NCBI GenBank assembly: GCA_012031265.1
Contig: JAAUTY010000007.1
Span: 1-64,000 of the forward strand
Direction of reading: 5' to 3'
DNA length: 64,000 nt
DNA from: Spirulinaceae cyanobacterium SM2_1_0
Lineage (GTDB): Bacteria > Cyanobacteriota > Cyanobacteriia > Cyanobacteriales > Spirulinaceae
Within the stretch, counting starts at the first letter, position 1. Each line of letters opens with the position of its first letter. Made by a program: the position numbers and the translations under genes. Shown one piece after another: positions 36,543 to 45,513 of the stretch. The notes under the pieces are model-generated. The model searched no databases and was not told where the DNA came from. It worked only from the letters and a program-made list of their open reading frames with translations.

Positions 36543-37286
36543 CTAGACTGCCGCCGACTGATCGCTGCCGGTGACCGACTCGGCATCTGTCGGCAACTCC
36601 AGGCAATAGCCCGCGCCATAGACCGTCTTAATGAACATCGGGTGGCGAGGATCAGGTTCTAACTTCGTCCGCAAGTGGCGGATATGAACCCGAATCGTCT
36701 CAATGTCATCGTCAGGATCGTAGCCCCAGACTTCCTTGAGGATTTCGCTTGGCGAGACAGTCTGACCGTGGCGTTGCAGTAGGCAGTGCAACAGCTCGAA
36801 TTCCAGGTGGGTGAGCTTCACAGTCTTGTCAAACCAGATCGCCTCAAAGCGCTCCGGAATCAGGGTGAGGGGGCCGTAGTTGAGAATTTCAGAGTGCTTC
36901 GCCGCCTGTGGGATGCGATCGGTGCGTCGCAGCAAGGCCCGCACCCGCGCCAGCATTTCCTCAAGTTCAAAGGGTTTTGTCATGTAGTCGTCAGCACCGG
37001 CGTTGAAGCCGCCGACCTTGTCCTGAGTCTGGTCTAGCGCCGTCAGCATCAGAACTGGAATATCTGCGGTGCGATCATCGCGACGCAAGCGTTGGCAAAC
37101 GGTGAAACCGTCAACTTTGGGCAGCATCAGATCCAGCATGATCAAGTCAGGCTGCAACTGTACAGCCAGTGCCTGACCCTTAATGCCATCACTAGCTAGG
37201 CTGACATCATAGCCAGCCATCTCCAGGTTAATGGAGACCAAGTCGGAGATTGCGGGGTCGTCATCAATGACCAAAATTCGAGGCAT
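36543..37286 (-). CDS. rpaA: Circadian output response regulator RpaA
   Basis: 247 aa from ATG 37286 ([20 protein letters not shown]). The phospho-acceptor is D52 in [13 protein letters not shown]. The segments [39 protein letters not shown] and [20 protein letters not shown] are nearly word-for-word those of RpaA. RpaA receives phosphate from SasA under control of the KaiABC clock and drives dusk genes. Its partner kinase is in this window (17674-18828), 18 kb away on the same strand. A longer frame upstream to 37388 is not typical. An inverted repeat lies just upstream (37318-37340). Confidence 0.95.
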   Translation of the reverse strand: MPRILVIDDDPAISDLVSINLEMAGYDVSLASDGIKGQALAVQLQPDLIMLDLMLPKVDGFTVCQRLRRDDRTADIPVLMLTALDQTQDKVGGFNAGADDYMTKPFELEEMLARVRALLRRTDRIPQAAKHSEILNYGPLTLIPERFEAIWFDKTVKLTHLEFELLHCLLQRHGQTVSPSEILKEVWGYDPDDDIETIRVHIRHLRTKLEPDPRHPMFIKTVYGAGYCLELPTDAESVTGSDQSAAV

Positions 37287-37317
37287 TACCCTACCAAAGC
37301 AGCTACTGCATTTTAGG

Positions 37318-37340
37318 TTACAGTTCGCTAAGAACTGTAA
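37318..37340. promoter_or_regulatory. 8-bp inverted repeat upstream of rpaA
   Basis: TTACAGTT (37318-37325) and AACTGTAA (37333-37340) are a perfect palindrome with a 7-nt spacer, 32 bp upstream of the rpaA ATG. The half-site resembles the TTACA repeat unit recognised by RpaB-type regulators, though here in inverted not direct order. A possible operator; the rest of the 332-bp gap to the next gene shows no other feature. Confidence 0.45.
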
Positions 37341-37618
37341 TGCAAACGTGAAGATTCCTGTACTGATTATAAAGGGTAAATTTCGCATCGCTCGCCAGAA
37401 ACCTAATCGGTTGCAGGTAGGACGGCGAGAATCAACAGTGGAATGTTAATAGTTTTTAACAAACTTGCTCATTCGTCAACAGATGCTGACATCGCGAGTG
37501 CTCAAAATTGGCAGTGGCACCCGAGTGGCCGCCCCCTGACTGGTTGCAAGTGTGAGCAATTGCTACGACTGGTCTCAGCGGCGAGTTGGGTGGGCCACAC
37601 CCGATTGGGGGTTGACCT

Positions 37619-38674
37619 ATGACTGATGGCATGGTTGCCGCACCGCCTTACCAGCCGCTGTGGTTTTTGCAAGATGGTTTAGTCCAAACGCTGTGGAGTG
37701 TGACCCGCTATGGCTGGGGCTGGCAGCGTTGGGGCGATCGCGCATCTTGGCTGATCAGCCTGCCCAAGATCCCCTGGCAAGAGCAGATCTTTCGCGGGGC
37801 GGAGGATGTACCACTCTGGGGTCAATGGAGCTGTCCGCCTCAGGCCAAAGGAACGGCGATCATTACCTACGGCATCACTGGTAGCAGTGAGACCGCCTGG
37901 TACGCGCACACCCTCGCCCGCAAAGCCTATGCGTGTGGCTGGGCTGTGCTGATCTACGATTGGCGCGGCCACGGTCGCTCGGCGGCCCTCTCACCGACGC
38001 CCTCGTCCGACGGCTGGCGTGAAGGCGACGACCAGCGGCGGCTGGCGGCGCAACTGGTTGAACTTGGCTGTCCGCCTTGGGTGGCTTTGCTGGGGTTTTC
38101 CCTGGGTGGACAATTGGCGCTCTGGGGCTTGCATGCGGCTCAGGTCGCCGACGATCCGCTGATCCGCACGGCGGCGGTACTCTGTCCGGCCCTGGAGTCG
38201 AATCGCTCTCTCGATCACTTGGTCTCGACGCCGATCGGTCGCTGGATTGAGCAGCGCTTGACGCAGGAGTTGCGGGCGGAAGCGGCGCGGCGGCGCGATC
38301 GCTTTCCCGATAGCGTCCCGGCTGGTGCGGTCGAGCGCATTGACAACATTCGCGCCTTTGATCACGAAATGGTGATTCGATTTTACGGCTTTGCCAGCGT
38401 CACCGATTACTATGAACGAACAAGCCCGCTGTACCAGCTCGCCGCTCTTGCTCGCCCGCATCTGATCATTTATGCGGCGGATGACCCCATGTTTGCGCCG
38501 TGTCTGGTGCCGGAACTGCGCGATCGCGCCGCCCAAAATCCCCAAACTCAACTGCTCCTGACGGCGCACGGCGGTCATATTGCCCATCTGACCACGGCGA
38601 CAGCTTCAGAAGACCAATTTTGGGGTCTGAATCGACTGCTGCAATTTTGCGATCGCCAGCGCGCCCTCGCTTAA
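37619..38674 (+). CDS. Alpha/beta hydrolase (YheT-like)
   Basis: 351 aa. IITYGITGSSETAWYAHTLA precedes YDWRGHGRS, and the nucleophile elbow is GFSLGGQLAL. The acid is in IIYAADDPMF and the His in TAHGGHIAHL, giving a complete Ser-Asp-His triad. The arrangement matches the YheT/EMB8 group, carboxylesterase-like proteins of unclear substrate. The next gene starts 34 bp after the stop, so co-transcription with the PEP-synthase relative is likely. Confidence 0.8.
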   Translation: MTDGMVAAPPYQPLWFLQDGLVQTLWSVTRYGWGWQRWGDRASWLISLPKIPWQEQIFRGAEDVPLWGQWSCPPQAKGTAIITYGITGSSETAWYAHTLARKAYACGWAVLIYDWRGHGRSAALSPTPSSDGWREGDDQRRLAAQLVELGCPPWVALLGFSLGGQLALWGLHAAQVADDPLIRTAAVLCPALESNRSLDHLVSTPIGRWIEQRLTQELRAEAARRRDRFPDSVPAGAVERIDNIRAFDHEMVIRFYGFASVTDYYERTSPLYQLAALARPHLIIYAADDPMFAPCLVPELRDRAAQNPQTQLLLTAHGGHIAHLTTATASEDQFWGLNRLLQFCDRQRALA

Positions 38675-38708
38675 GTCCCGACCGCGAGCAAGAGGTTCAA
38701 CCTGGCTT

Positions 38709-41003
38709 ATGGCTAATCAATTTATTCAGGATCGCTCCATGCCACTGGTGTTGCACTGGCTCGCCAGCATGACTCCCGAAGTCCGCGCCGAGGTTGGTGA
38801 CAAGGCCTTTCTGCTTGGACAGCTTCGACAACGCGGCTATCCGGTGTTGCCGGGTTTTGTGATCGCGACTTCGATGCTGCCAGAGTTTTTGCTCAGGAGC
38901 GGGATCGAGTTGCCTGAACTCGCGACCCTACCGAGCGATCGCCCGTCACCACTCCAAGCCTTAGCCCGCCAACTGCGTCGCGCGCTGCTTGCGGCTGAAC
39001 TTCCGGCGGCCTGGTTGCAGTCTTTGGTGACTGCCTGCGAGACAATGTCTAGTCCGGTGCTGCTCTTCCGGCCCTCGCTGTCCCTCGAACACGGGACGCC
39101 TCCGGCTCACCTGCTCCTCGCCCAGTGGTGTTGGCAGCAGCCTGACGCGATCGCCCACGGGCTAAAACAGACTTGGGCGGAACTGCTGCGGGCACGCAGC
39201 CTATTTTATTGGCAGCGCCTGGGGCTGACTTGGCAACAACTGCATTTGGCAGTTCTGGTGCAACCGGCGCGAGATGCGATCGCCTCTGGCACAGCAACGA
39301 GTCGTGGCAGACTTTGGCAGTTTCAAGCTACGCGCGGTTTAGCTCTCAGCCAAGAACGGGGCGAGACCATTCCGGACACCTACCAGGTTGAAGCGGCTAC
39401 GGGACGATGGCAGCAGCGCCGAGGGGGTCACCAGAGTCGCATTTATCGCCTGCGCACGCGGCCACCGGCGGTCAGCGCTGACTGTGTGGAGATCATGGCA
39501 CTCAATGAGCACGACTCGCTGCCCATGGCAATTACCCCCGATCAGCAGCAACAATTGCTAGCGATCGCGGTGCGGCTGAATGCAGATGGCGTCGATGTCC
39601 CTGGCTGGGAGTGGCTGGCAACCCCGGTCGCCCTGGAAACCGAGATCATTCTCACCCAGCTCCACGACCAAAATCCGCTTGTGCAATCTACTTCTACAGC
39701 GGGGCCTGGTTCACTGCGCCTTTTGGGCATCGGGGCTGCACCCGGACAAGCGATCGCCCCTGCCTGTTTACTGGCGGGGATCCAGAAGCATTGGCAGAGC
39801 ATTCCCCCCAATTGTATTCTGGTGATTGACCACATCACACCCGATTGGCTCCCGCTGCTCGAACAGGCAGCCGGTTTGGTGATCGAGCAGGGAGGAACCA
39901 CCAGCCACGGGGCGATCGTCGCGCGCGAGTTGGGGATTCCCGCCGTCGTCGGTCTGGCTGATGCGACTCAACACCTGCACAATGGTGATCGCCTGGCCAT
40001 TGATGGCACCAGTGGCGAAGTTTGCCTGCTGTCGTCGCCGTCCCCGGCGACTCCACCGACTTCAGGGTTGACCCTTCCCTCCCGCGCCAATGAACCGCCT
40101 GCCACAGCCGTCACTGGGCCGACGGTTGCCCTGAGCACTCAGTTGTGGGTCAACCTCAGTCAGCCGAGCGCGATCGCCCATGCAGTCACATTGCCGGTGC
40201 GCGGCGTTGGCTTGTTGCGAGCTGAACTAATGATGCTGCGCTTGCTGCGGGCGCATGATCTCGCTTGGTGGCTACAACATCCGATCATGCTGAGCGATCA
40301 CCTGGCACGCTTGCTCGAATGCTTCGCTGCCGCCTTTGCACCGCGCCCGGTGTTCTACCGTTCGACCGATTGGCGCGCCCCAGAATTTCCCCTGTTGCCC
40401 GGAACTCGCGCTGCCCTCAATCCCCTCCTCGGTGTGCGGGGGACTTACAGCTACCAGGTGTGCCCAGAACTATTTGCCGCAGAGCTAACCGCCTTGGCAG
40501 CGGTACAGAAAACTTGTGGGAACTTGAGCTTGATTCTGCCGTTTGTCCGCAGTGTTGAAGAGTTCGAGCAGGCGCGCGATCGCGTTGAGCAAGCAGGCCT
40601 ATTGGCGCTACCCGATTTCCAGCTTTGGTTCGCGGCCGAAGTGCCTTCGGCGCTTTTCCTCCTGCCCGACTACGTGCGGGCGGGCGCGCAGGGGGTCGCG
40701 ATCGGCAGCAATGACTTGACCCAGTTGCTACTCGGAGCCGATCGCGACGATCCGAGCCTGTCACAAACGCTGACTGATAACCATCCCGTCGTCTGGCAAG
40801 CGATCCAGCAGCTCATTCGTAGCGCTCAGTCAGCCGGTATTCCCTGTTCAGTTTGCGGCCAAGCGCCAGTCAAATGGCCGGAGCTGGTGGATTTACTGGT
40901 GAATTGGGGAATCACGGCAATCTCTGTGGAGCCGACGGCGGTGCTCAGCATGTACCAGGCGATCGCCGCCGCCGAACAACGCCTGCGTCGCACCAACTTC
41001 TGA
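38709..41003 (+). CDS. PEP synthase-like protein with degenerate ATP-binding domain
   Basis: 764 aa. The C-terminal two-thirds keep the PEP-utilising enzyme pattern: the swivel His domain (EQGGTTSHGAIVARELGIPAVV), GVGLLRAELMML, FYRSTDWRAPEF, NPLLGVRG, FAAEVPSALF, GSNDLTQLLLGADRDD and the Cys in SVCGQAPV. The N-terminal third aligns in layout with the PPDK nucleotide domain, but FAVRSSATAED is replaced by LLFRPSLSLEHG and the DPxTG and GLGE motifs are altered, so ATP binding may be lost. Possible roles are a regulator or a partner of the true PEP synthase beginning at 63547. Start ATG 38709; ATG 38739 is also possible. Confidence 0.75.
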   Translation: MANQFIQDRSMPLVLHWLASMTPEVRAEVGDKAFLLGQLRQRGYPVLPGFVIATSMLPEFLLRSGIELPELATLPSDRPSPLQALARQLRRALLAAELPAAWLQSLVTACETMSSPVLLFRPSLSLEHGTPPAHLLLAQWCWQQPDAIAHGLKQTWAELLRARSLFYWQRLGLTWQQLHLAVLVQPARDAIASGTATSRGRLWQFQATRGLALSQERGETIPDTYQVEAATGRWQQRRGGHQSRIYRLRTRPPAVSADCVEIMALNEHDSLPMAITPDQQQQLLAIAVRLNADGVDVPGWEWLATPVALETEIILTQLHDQNPLVQSTSTAGPGSLRLLGIGAAPGQAIAPACLLAGIQKHWQSIPPNCILVIDHITPDWLPLLEQAAGLVIEQGGTTSHGAIVARELGIPAVVGLADATQHLHNGDRLAIDGTSGEVCLLSSPSPATPPTSGLTLPSRANEPPATAVTGPTVALSTQLWVNLSQPSAIAHAVTLPVRGVGLLRAELMMLRLLRAHDLAWWLQHPIMLSDHLARLLECFAAAFAPRPVFYRSTDWRAPEFPLLPGTRAALNPLLGVRGTYSYQVCPELFAAELTALAAVQKTCGNLSLILPFVRSVEEFEQARDRVEQAGLLALPDFQLWFAAEVPSALFLLPDYVRAGAQGVAIGSNDLTQLLLGADRDDPSLSQTLTDNHPVVWQAIQQLIRSAQSAGIPCSVCGQAPVKWPELVDLLVNWGITAISVEPTAVLSMYQAIAAAEQRLRRTNF

Positions 41004-41044
41004 ACTCAGCGCCAGCCCCTTCTCGACCGCAAACCGACAGCCAG

Positions 41045-41743
41045 CTACGACTCAAGTTCAGTCGGATCAACCCCCAGCTCGCGGAGCTTTGCCGCTAATC
41101 GTTCGGCTCGCTCTTCACCCGTCAATAACAACTGACCCGTGTGATCCCACCAGCGCAGCCAAGGCAGGGTCACATTTTGATAGGTTCCCGGCCAAATCCC
41201 TAACTCAACCCCCAGTTCGTCAATCGGAAAATGCCCCCGCTCATTGGCGGGAAGCAATTGGTAGTGGGTTTTCTCCAAGAAATACACCTCAACCTGGGCT
41301 TTCTGGACTTCATAGATGGCATAGTAGGCGGGCCGAATTGCTGTCTCATAGACCCAAAACTTTCCTGTCCAAGGCGTGCGATCGCGCTCTTCCGCCCCCG
41401 TCCCCGAAACAAATTCGATCACAATTTGCGGAGGTATGATTTCCTGCCACAGCACATAGGAACGTCGCATCTGACCATCAAGAGCAGGCGGCACATTGGG
41501 CACATAGAACCAGTCGGGGGCTTCGGCACCTCGCTGGGGCGGGTCTGTCAAACGCCAGTAGATGCCGCTATCTTGCCCGATGCAGTACTGTCCGTCGGGA
41601 TGGATGGTTTGTAGAATCGGGCGGATTGAATCCGTCAGCAGAACGCTTTGGGGATGCTCCTGAAAATTCTTCACGAACGATCCATCTTCGCAGGGAAGTT
41701 GGGTGTGGTCAGGCAACGGTGTGAAGGTTTCAACATCGGTCAT
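41045..41743 (-). CDS. Uma2 family (DUF820) nuclease-like protein
   Basis: 232 aa. The conserved core is EAPDWFYVPNVPP, IPPQIVIEFVSGTGAEERDRT with PD-(D/E)xK-type residues (APDW, IEFVS), and WVYETAIRPAYYAIYEVQK. A C-terminal EERAERLAAKLRELGVDP helix is typical. The family is hugely expanded in cyanobacteria and has the restriction-endonuclease fold; targets are unknown. It is convergent with the PEP-synthase relative. Confidence 0.85.
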   Translation of the reverse strand: MTDVETFTPLPDHTQLPCEDGSFVKNFQEHPQSVLLTDSIRPILQTIHPDGQYCIGQDSGIYWRLTDPPQRGAEAPDWFYVPNVPPALDGQMRRSYVLWQEIIPPQIVIEFVSGTGAEERDRTPWTGKFWVYETAIRPAYYAIYEVQKAQVEVYFLEKTHYQLLPANERGHFPIDELGVELGIWPGTYQNVTLPWLRWWDHTGQLLLTGEERAERLAAKLRELGVDPTELES

Positions 41744-41808
41744 AGTTCGTGCAGAGATAATAGAACTTAGCTCATTAATTTGGCATCATTACTCAGAATT
41801 TAGTCATC

Positions 41809-42033
41809 TAGTACCGCTACGCGGAGTTTTGAGTTCTGAGTGCCTGCAATACGGGAATAAGTAGACCAGGGTAGATTTCGTTCACTCTGTAACAGATTGT
41901 AACGATATGCGAATCTCAGTACTAGCAAGAGTTTCAACTCGATCGTGACAAAATCCCTGATGTCTCAATTCTGTCCTGACCTACTTACTGTGGATCTTGA
42001 ATCGGACTCTCATTTCCGCCGTCTTGTACTAGT
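41809..42033. repeat. Miniature element type B, interrupted by type A
   Basis: Left end CTAGTACCGCTACGCGG and right end ATTTCCGCCGTCTTG-TACTAGT agree with the uninterrupted 113-bp copy at 55510-55622. Between GCAATACGGGAA and CTGTGGATCTTGAAT a 130-bp type A element (41858-41987) is inserted; the uninterrupted copy runs CAATACAGGCATCC directly into GGATCCTGAAT. Without the insert the element is about 95 bp. Confidence 0.65.
41858..41987. repeat. Miniature inverted-repeat element, type A (130 bp, nested)
   Basis: The left end TAAGTAGACC and right end GACCTACTTA are inverted repeats with two mismatches. Length and left-end sequence agree with the copy at 3089-3219. It lies inside the type B element at 41809-42033. 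Confidence 0.65.
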
Positions 42034-42136
42034 ACATAAAGGCGGCAGTCAGGACACCATTCAAGTTGGTGGGACGCCCTGAAAATCAAAGCTTGCTGAC
42101 TTCTAAATTCCACCTTCTCACCTCCGCTTAGCAGTA

Positions 42137-43102
42137 CTAGGCACTCAACTCAAGCATTCGCTGGATGGGCTTCAGAGCCGCGACGCGAATGTCATCGGGC
42201 AGGCTGATTTCTGGTTCACGGTGCTGCATTGCTAAATACAACTTTTCCAGCGTATTTAGCCGCATATGCGGGCATTCGTTGCAGGCACAATTATTAAGTG
42301 CCGGAGCTGGAATAAGCTGCTTTTCAGGCGCAAGCTTCTGCATCTGGTGGAGAATACCCGGTTCTGTGACCACGATAAAAGCGGGAGCCGCGCTGTTTTG
42401 GACATGATGCAATAGTGCCGTCGTCGAGCCGATATAGTCGGCATGACGGAGGACAGGTGGCTCGCATTCTGGGTGGGCGATGACCTCAGCATCGGGATAC
42501 GCGACTTGCAGTTGCACGATTTTCTTCTCCGAGAAGGTTTCGTGGACAATGCAACTGCCTTGCCAAAGCAATAAGTCGCGGCCGGTCTGTTCGATCACGT
42601 AGCGACCAAGGTTACGATCCGGTGCAAAAATAATTGGCTGCTCGGCAGGAATTTGCTCGACGATCCGCACCGCATTGGAGCTGGTACAGATGATGTCGCT
42701 CATGGCTTTGATCGCCGCCGTGCAATTAATATAGGAGATGACCAAATGGTCAGGGTGCGCGGCTTTGAAAGCGGCAAAGGCTTCAGGGGGGCAACTGTCC
42801 GCCAGCGAGCAACCGGCGTTGAGATCGGGCAGTAAGACGAGCTTATCGGGATTGAGGATTTTCGCGGTCTCGGCCATGAAATGCACCCCTGCGAACACGA
42901 TGACCTCCGCCTCAGTCATCACGGCTTGGCGAGCGAGGCCGAGGGAGTCGCCGATGTAGTCTGCCACATCTTGGATCTCACTCTCCTGGTAATAGTGGGC
43001 GAGGATGACGGCGTTGAGGTCGCGTTTCAGAGTCGCGATCGCCCCAGGGAGATCGCTCGGCAGCGCAGGCATTTGGGGACGAGATAAAGTAGTGGCAAAC
43101 AC
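42137..43102 (-). CDS. nadA: Quinolinate synthase NadA
   Basis: 321 aa. The enzyme condenses iminoaspartate with dihydroxyacetone phosphate to quinolinate for NAD synthesis, using a 4Fe-4S cluster. [25 protein letters not shown] opens the first domain; the cluster cysteines are in [10 protein letters not shown] (first repeat), the HPECEPP segment, and [11 protein letters not shown] near the C-terminus. Motifs VVSYINCTA-type ([12 protein letters not shown]) and [13 protein letters not shown] are conserved. It is monocistronic, with a motif shared with nadE upstream (43147-43168). Confidence 0.95.
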   Translation of the reverse strand: MFATTLSRPQMPALPSDLPGAIATLKRDLNAVILAHYYQESEIQDVADYIGDSLGLARQAVMTEAEVIVFAGVHFMAETAKILNPDKLVLLPDLNAGCSLADSCPPEAFAAFKAAHPDHLVISYINCTAAIKAMSDIICTSSNAVRIVEQIPAEQPIIFAPDRNLGRYVIEQTGRDLLLWQGSCIVHETFSEKKIVQLQVAYPDAEVIAHPECEPPVLRHADYIGSTTALLHHVQNSAAPAFIVVTEPGILHQMQKLAPEKQLIPAPALNNCACNECPHMRLNTLEKLYLAMQHREPEISLPDDIRVAALKPIQRMLELSA

Positions 43103-43146
43103 AGCAGTCTCCGGCTCCAGTACCGACGAACTCTAGGTTCTAATAA

Positions 43147-43168
43147 TTATAGTTAAATTTACCAAAAT
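43147..43168 (-). promoter_or_regulatory. 22-bp nad motif upstream of nadA
   Basis: Read on the minus strand the site is ATTTTGGTAAATT-TA-ACTATAA. It matches the site at 53268-53289 upstream of nadE (ATTTTGGTAAATT-CT-ACTATAA) at 20 of 22 positions. It lies 45-66 bp upstream of the nadA ATG. The core GTAAATTTAAC is nearly palindromic, as expected for a dimeric repressor such as NrtR, which governs NAD genes in cyanobacteria; the regulator is inferred. Confidence 0.6.
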
Positions 43169-43337
43169 TGGCGGTGGTGGCAGTTCACGACCGGCAACAC
43201 GCGGCTGAGCATAGGGCGGTGACGCGATGAGCACTACGGTTTTCCTCTTTTCGCTCTAGTTTCTCACACCCACTTCTCTGAGTCTTTATACTTAGTGCTA
43301 ATCTGGGATGCTCCCATTGGTTAGAACGGATTGCAGA

Positions 43338-43592
43338 ATGCCGAAAACACCCCGAATCTCGATTCCGCTAGCCGTCAGAGAACTCGTGCTTCAGCGCGAT
43401 AACTATCAATGCCAGAGCTGTGGCAAGCAAGGTCAGTGTGTGGGTCTACAGATCGACCACATCATCCCACTAGCACTGGGAGGGTCTAATGATCTGAGTA
43501 ATTTCCAGGTGCTTTGCGGCCCTTGCAACCGCCGCAAGCGCGATCGCCTTGACCCACGCTTTCAGCGTCGCTTCACTGGATCAGTTCAATAG
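43338..43592 (+). CDS. HNH endonuclease
   Basis: 84 aa from ATG 43338 (MPKTPRISIPLAVRELVLQR). The motif is complete: zinc CxxC pairs in YQCQSCGKQG and LCGPCNRRKRDR, the catalytic QIDHIIPLALGGSNDLSNFQ with DH and the Asn, and a terminal helix. Stand-alone HNH proteins of this size are frequent in cyanobacteria; the target is unknown. It does not lie in a visible phage or intron. Confidence 0.85.
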   Translation: MPKTPRISIPLAVRELVLQRDNYQCQSCGKQGQCVGLQIDHIIPLALGGSNDLSNFQVLCGPCNRRKRDRLDPRFQRRFTGSVQ

Positions 43593-43665
43593 GGTGTCAT
43601 TCGGCGAAGCGATCGCCCCGGTAGATCGCTTAGAATCGTTGCCAGTGTTGAGGAGTTTCGGCATC

Positions 43666-44004
43666 ATGAGCGAATTTCTGGATTTCTTGCGTCATAAGTG
43701 GGCCTACGTGGCGATCGGTGAATTCAAGCCCGGCAAGTTTGCGGAAGCCGAGCAACTGTTTGTCAAAGCCGTCTCGACTTATAAACAAGGGTTCGAGGGC
43801 GCGTACTTGCTGCAAGAGCCGGATACTGATCGCGGCATCGCGATTATTCTCTGGGACAACCGCGAAGATATGGATGCCAACCGCAACACCGTGCAAGAAG
43901 CGATGGTGCGCGAGATGGGGCATCTGTTTGCCAAGATGCCCGAGACGAAGTTTTACGATGTCTGTAGCGAGATCGGCGCTTCGCCGGAAGCAGGGCAAGT
44001 CTAG
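43666..44004 (+). CDS. Small ABM-domain-like protein
   Basis: 112 aa from ATG 43666 (MSEFLDFLRHKWAYVAIGEF). The pattern GKFAEAEQLFVKAVSTYKQGFEGAYLLQEPDTDRGIAIILWDNREDM is that of a dimeric ferredoxin-like fold related to antibiotic biosynthesis monooxygenases. No catalytic residues define a function. It starts 74 bp after the HNH gene. Confidence 0.6.
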   Translation: MSEFLDFLRHKWAYVAIGEFKPGKFAEAEQLFVKAVSTYKQGFEGAYLLQEPDTDRGIAIILWDNREDMDANRNTVQEAMVREMGHLFAKMPETKFYDVCSEIGASPEAGQV

Positions 44005-44102
44005 AGCGCACCGACCGACAGGCTGATAGCGCTCACGGCGATCGCCAACCTCACCCGGTCGTACCCACCGAGATTTTGTCTGGCGATCGCCAAGCAACGG
44101 CA

Positions 44103-44864
44103 ATGGACGAGCAAGCGGAACAACTGCGGCAGTGGCTGGCCACCGTTCAGCAACAGCCCCGAACCAGTCTGGCGTGGCGTCGCGCCATGCACCACTTGCT
44201 GTTGACGATCCAGCAGTTGCCCGGCTTGGCGCGGTCGAGCCATCCCGACTACGGCGAAGTCCTCGATGATGTGCTGCTGCGACTCGCGGATGAAATTGGC
44301 GAATTCGTGCCTCAGGGCGACTCGCTGACCCAGAGTCTGACCCACTGGCTCAACCTGAAGCTGCGGCTCAAATACGCCGTGCGTGATCTACACCAACCAC
44401 CGCGATCGCGCCGCCGCGCCCAGCAGCGCACCGCTCAGCGCGAGTTCGCCGAACAAGCCCGCCAACCGCCGCTCTCGCTGGATGCCCCCCTCACGGACGA
44501 TAGCTCAGAAAGCTTTGCCGACCGCCTACTCGCCGATCTGCCGCGCAATTTTTGGGAGCTGCAAGCTCAGATTGCCCAAGCCCAGCAGCAACAAGCGACG
44601 GAACAAGTCGGGCAAGCGGTGCAACGCTACATTGAAACCGATCCTGACGGTCGCCTGCGCGCCAGCCATCCGCAAGCGCATCCCGATTGCCACAGTCAGA
44701 TGCTGAGCCAGCGCTTGCTCCTGAAGCAGCCGCCGGATAAGTTGGTGATGATCGCCCGGGACTGCAATATCAACTACCACACCCTCAACTGGCACTGGAA
44801 GCACAAGGGACTACCGTTATTACGGGCGATCGCGGCGGAATTGGGTCAAGCGCAGCAACCATAA
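44103..44864 (+). CDS. Sigma-70-like protein (cyanobacterial group)
   Basis: 253 aa from ATG 44103. WLATVQQQPRTSLAWRRAMHHLLLTIQQLPGL and DYGEVLDDVLLRLADEI correspond to a cyanobacterial family annotated as sigma-factor-like; SLTQSLTHWLNLKLRLKYAVRDLHQ resembles the end of sigma region 2. A C-terminal helix-turn-helix-like part (KLVMIARDCNINYHTLNWHWKHKGLPLL) could bind DNA. The middle is Gln/Ala rich. Whether it acts with core RNA polymerase is not established. Confidence 0.6.
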   Translation: MDEQAEQLRQWLATVQQQPRTSLAWRRAMHHLLLTIQQLPGLARSSHPDYGEVLDDVLLRLADEIGEFVPQGDSLTQSLTHWLNLKLRLKYAVRDLHQPPRSRRRAQQRTAQREFAEQARQPPLSLDAPLTDDSSESFADRLLADLPRNFWELQAQIAQAQQQQATEQVGQAVQRYIETDPDGRLRASHPQAHPDCHSQMLSQRLLLKQPPDKLVMIARDCNINYHTLNWHWKHKGLPLLRAIAAELGQAQQP

Positions 44865-44944
44865 CCCTTGTCAACATTGAGTGGCGTCTGCATTACGCGA
44901 CGAATTGCAGGGCGTATTGGGTCGTCAAGCCGTGCCTACTCAGG

Positions 44945-45235
44945 CTAATTGCGACGACGCCGGGGAACTGTGCAGAGGCCGTGCAGGGCGATCGCCGCCA
45001 GCGTTGCACTTTGCAGCACCCAAACCCCCTCAGCAAAGAGATTGAGACGGTGAATATTCTGCTGCGCTTCAGCGGCAAAGAGAGCATTCAAACTGCTGCC
45101 ACTTCCGGCTAGCGCCGCAAAATTGGCGTAGGATTGCTCTAAGGCGACCCAATCGATCAAAGCGTAGAAGCCGAAGGCAACGACGCCGACACTACCGAGC
45201 AAGAAGACGATGGCGAGCGGGATGAAGCGCAGCAT
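44945..45235 (-). CDS. Small membrane protein, conserved hypothetical
   Basis: 96 aa from ATG 45235 (MLRFIPLAIVFLLGSVGVVA). Two hydrophobic segments at about 3-28 and 70-88 flank a polar region, and the tail is RRRRN. This looks like a small cyanobacterial inner-membrane protein without assigned role. It is divergent from gltA. Confidence 0.6.
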   Translation of the reverse strand: MLRFIPLAIVFLLGSVGVVAFGFYALIDWVALEQSYANFAALAGSGSSLNALFAAEAQQNIHRLNLFAEGVWVLQSATLAAIALHGLCTVPRRRRN

Positions 45236-45513
45236 GGTTATGACCTTCGCAGCAATTGCGCCTAGAATATCGTGCTGGCTCACTCAGCAAAAGTGCTCAC
45301 GATGGACAGCGCGATCGCCCGAGCCACATTCAGAATCGTAAACCCCGATACTGCTAAGCTTCAGCCAATTCTGTCAAGCTTGTAGAATTTAACTTTGGCT
45401 TGGCTGAGGTTGACCGTCCGCCGCTCTACAGTCAAACGCCTTGCTACCCCTACGGAAATTTTTGGGGTCAGTTAACCCTTCAGATCACTCTCATTCATTT
45501 ATCGGTAACGCTC

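Larger units (their letters stand above)
41744..42136. other. Intergenic region occupied by nested miniature elements
   Basis: No gene. Most of the 393 bp is a type B element interrupted by a type A element. The rest, about 65 bp before uma2 and 100 bp after the nest, shows no further feature that I can support. Confidence 0.5.
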
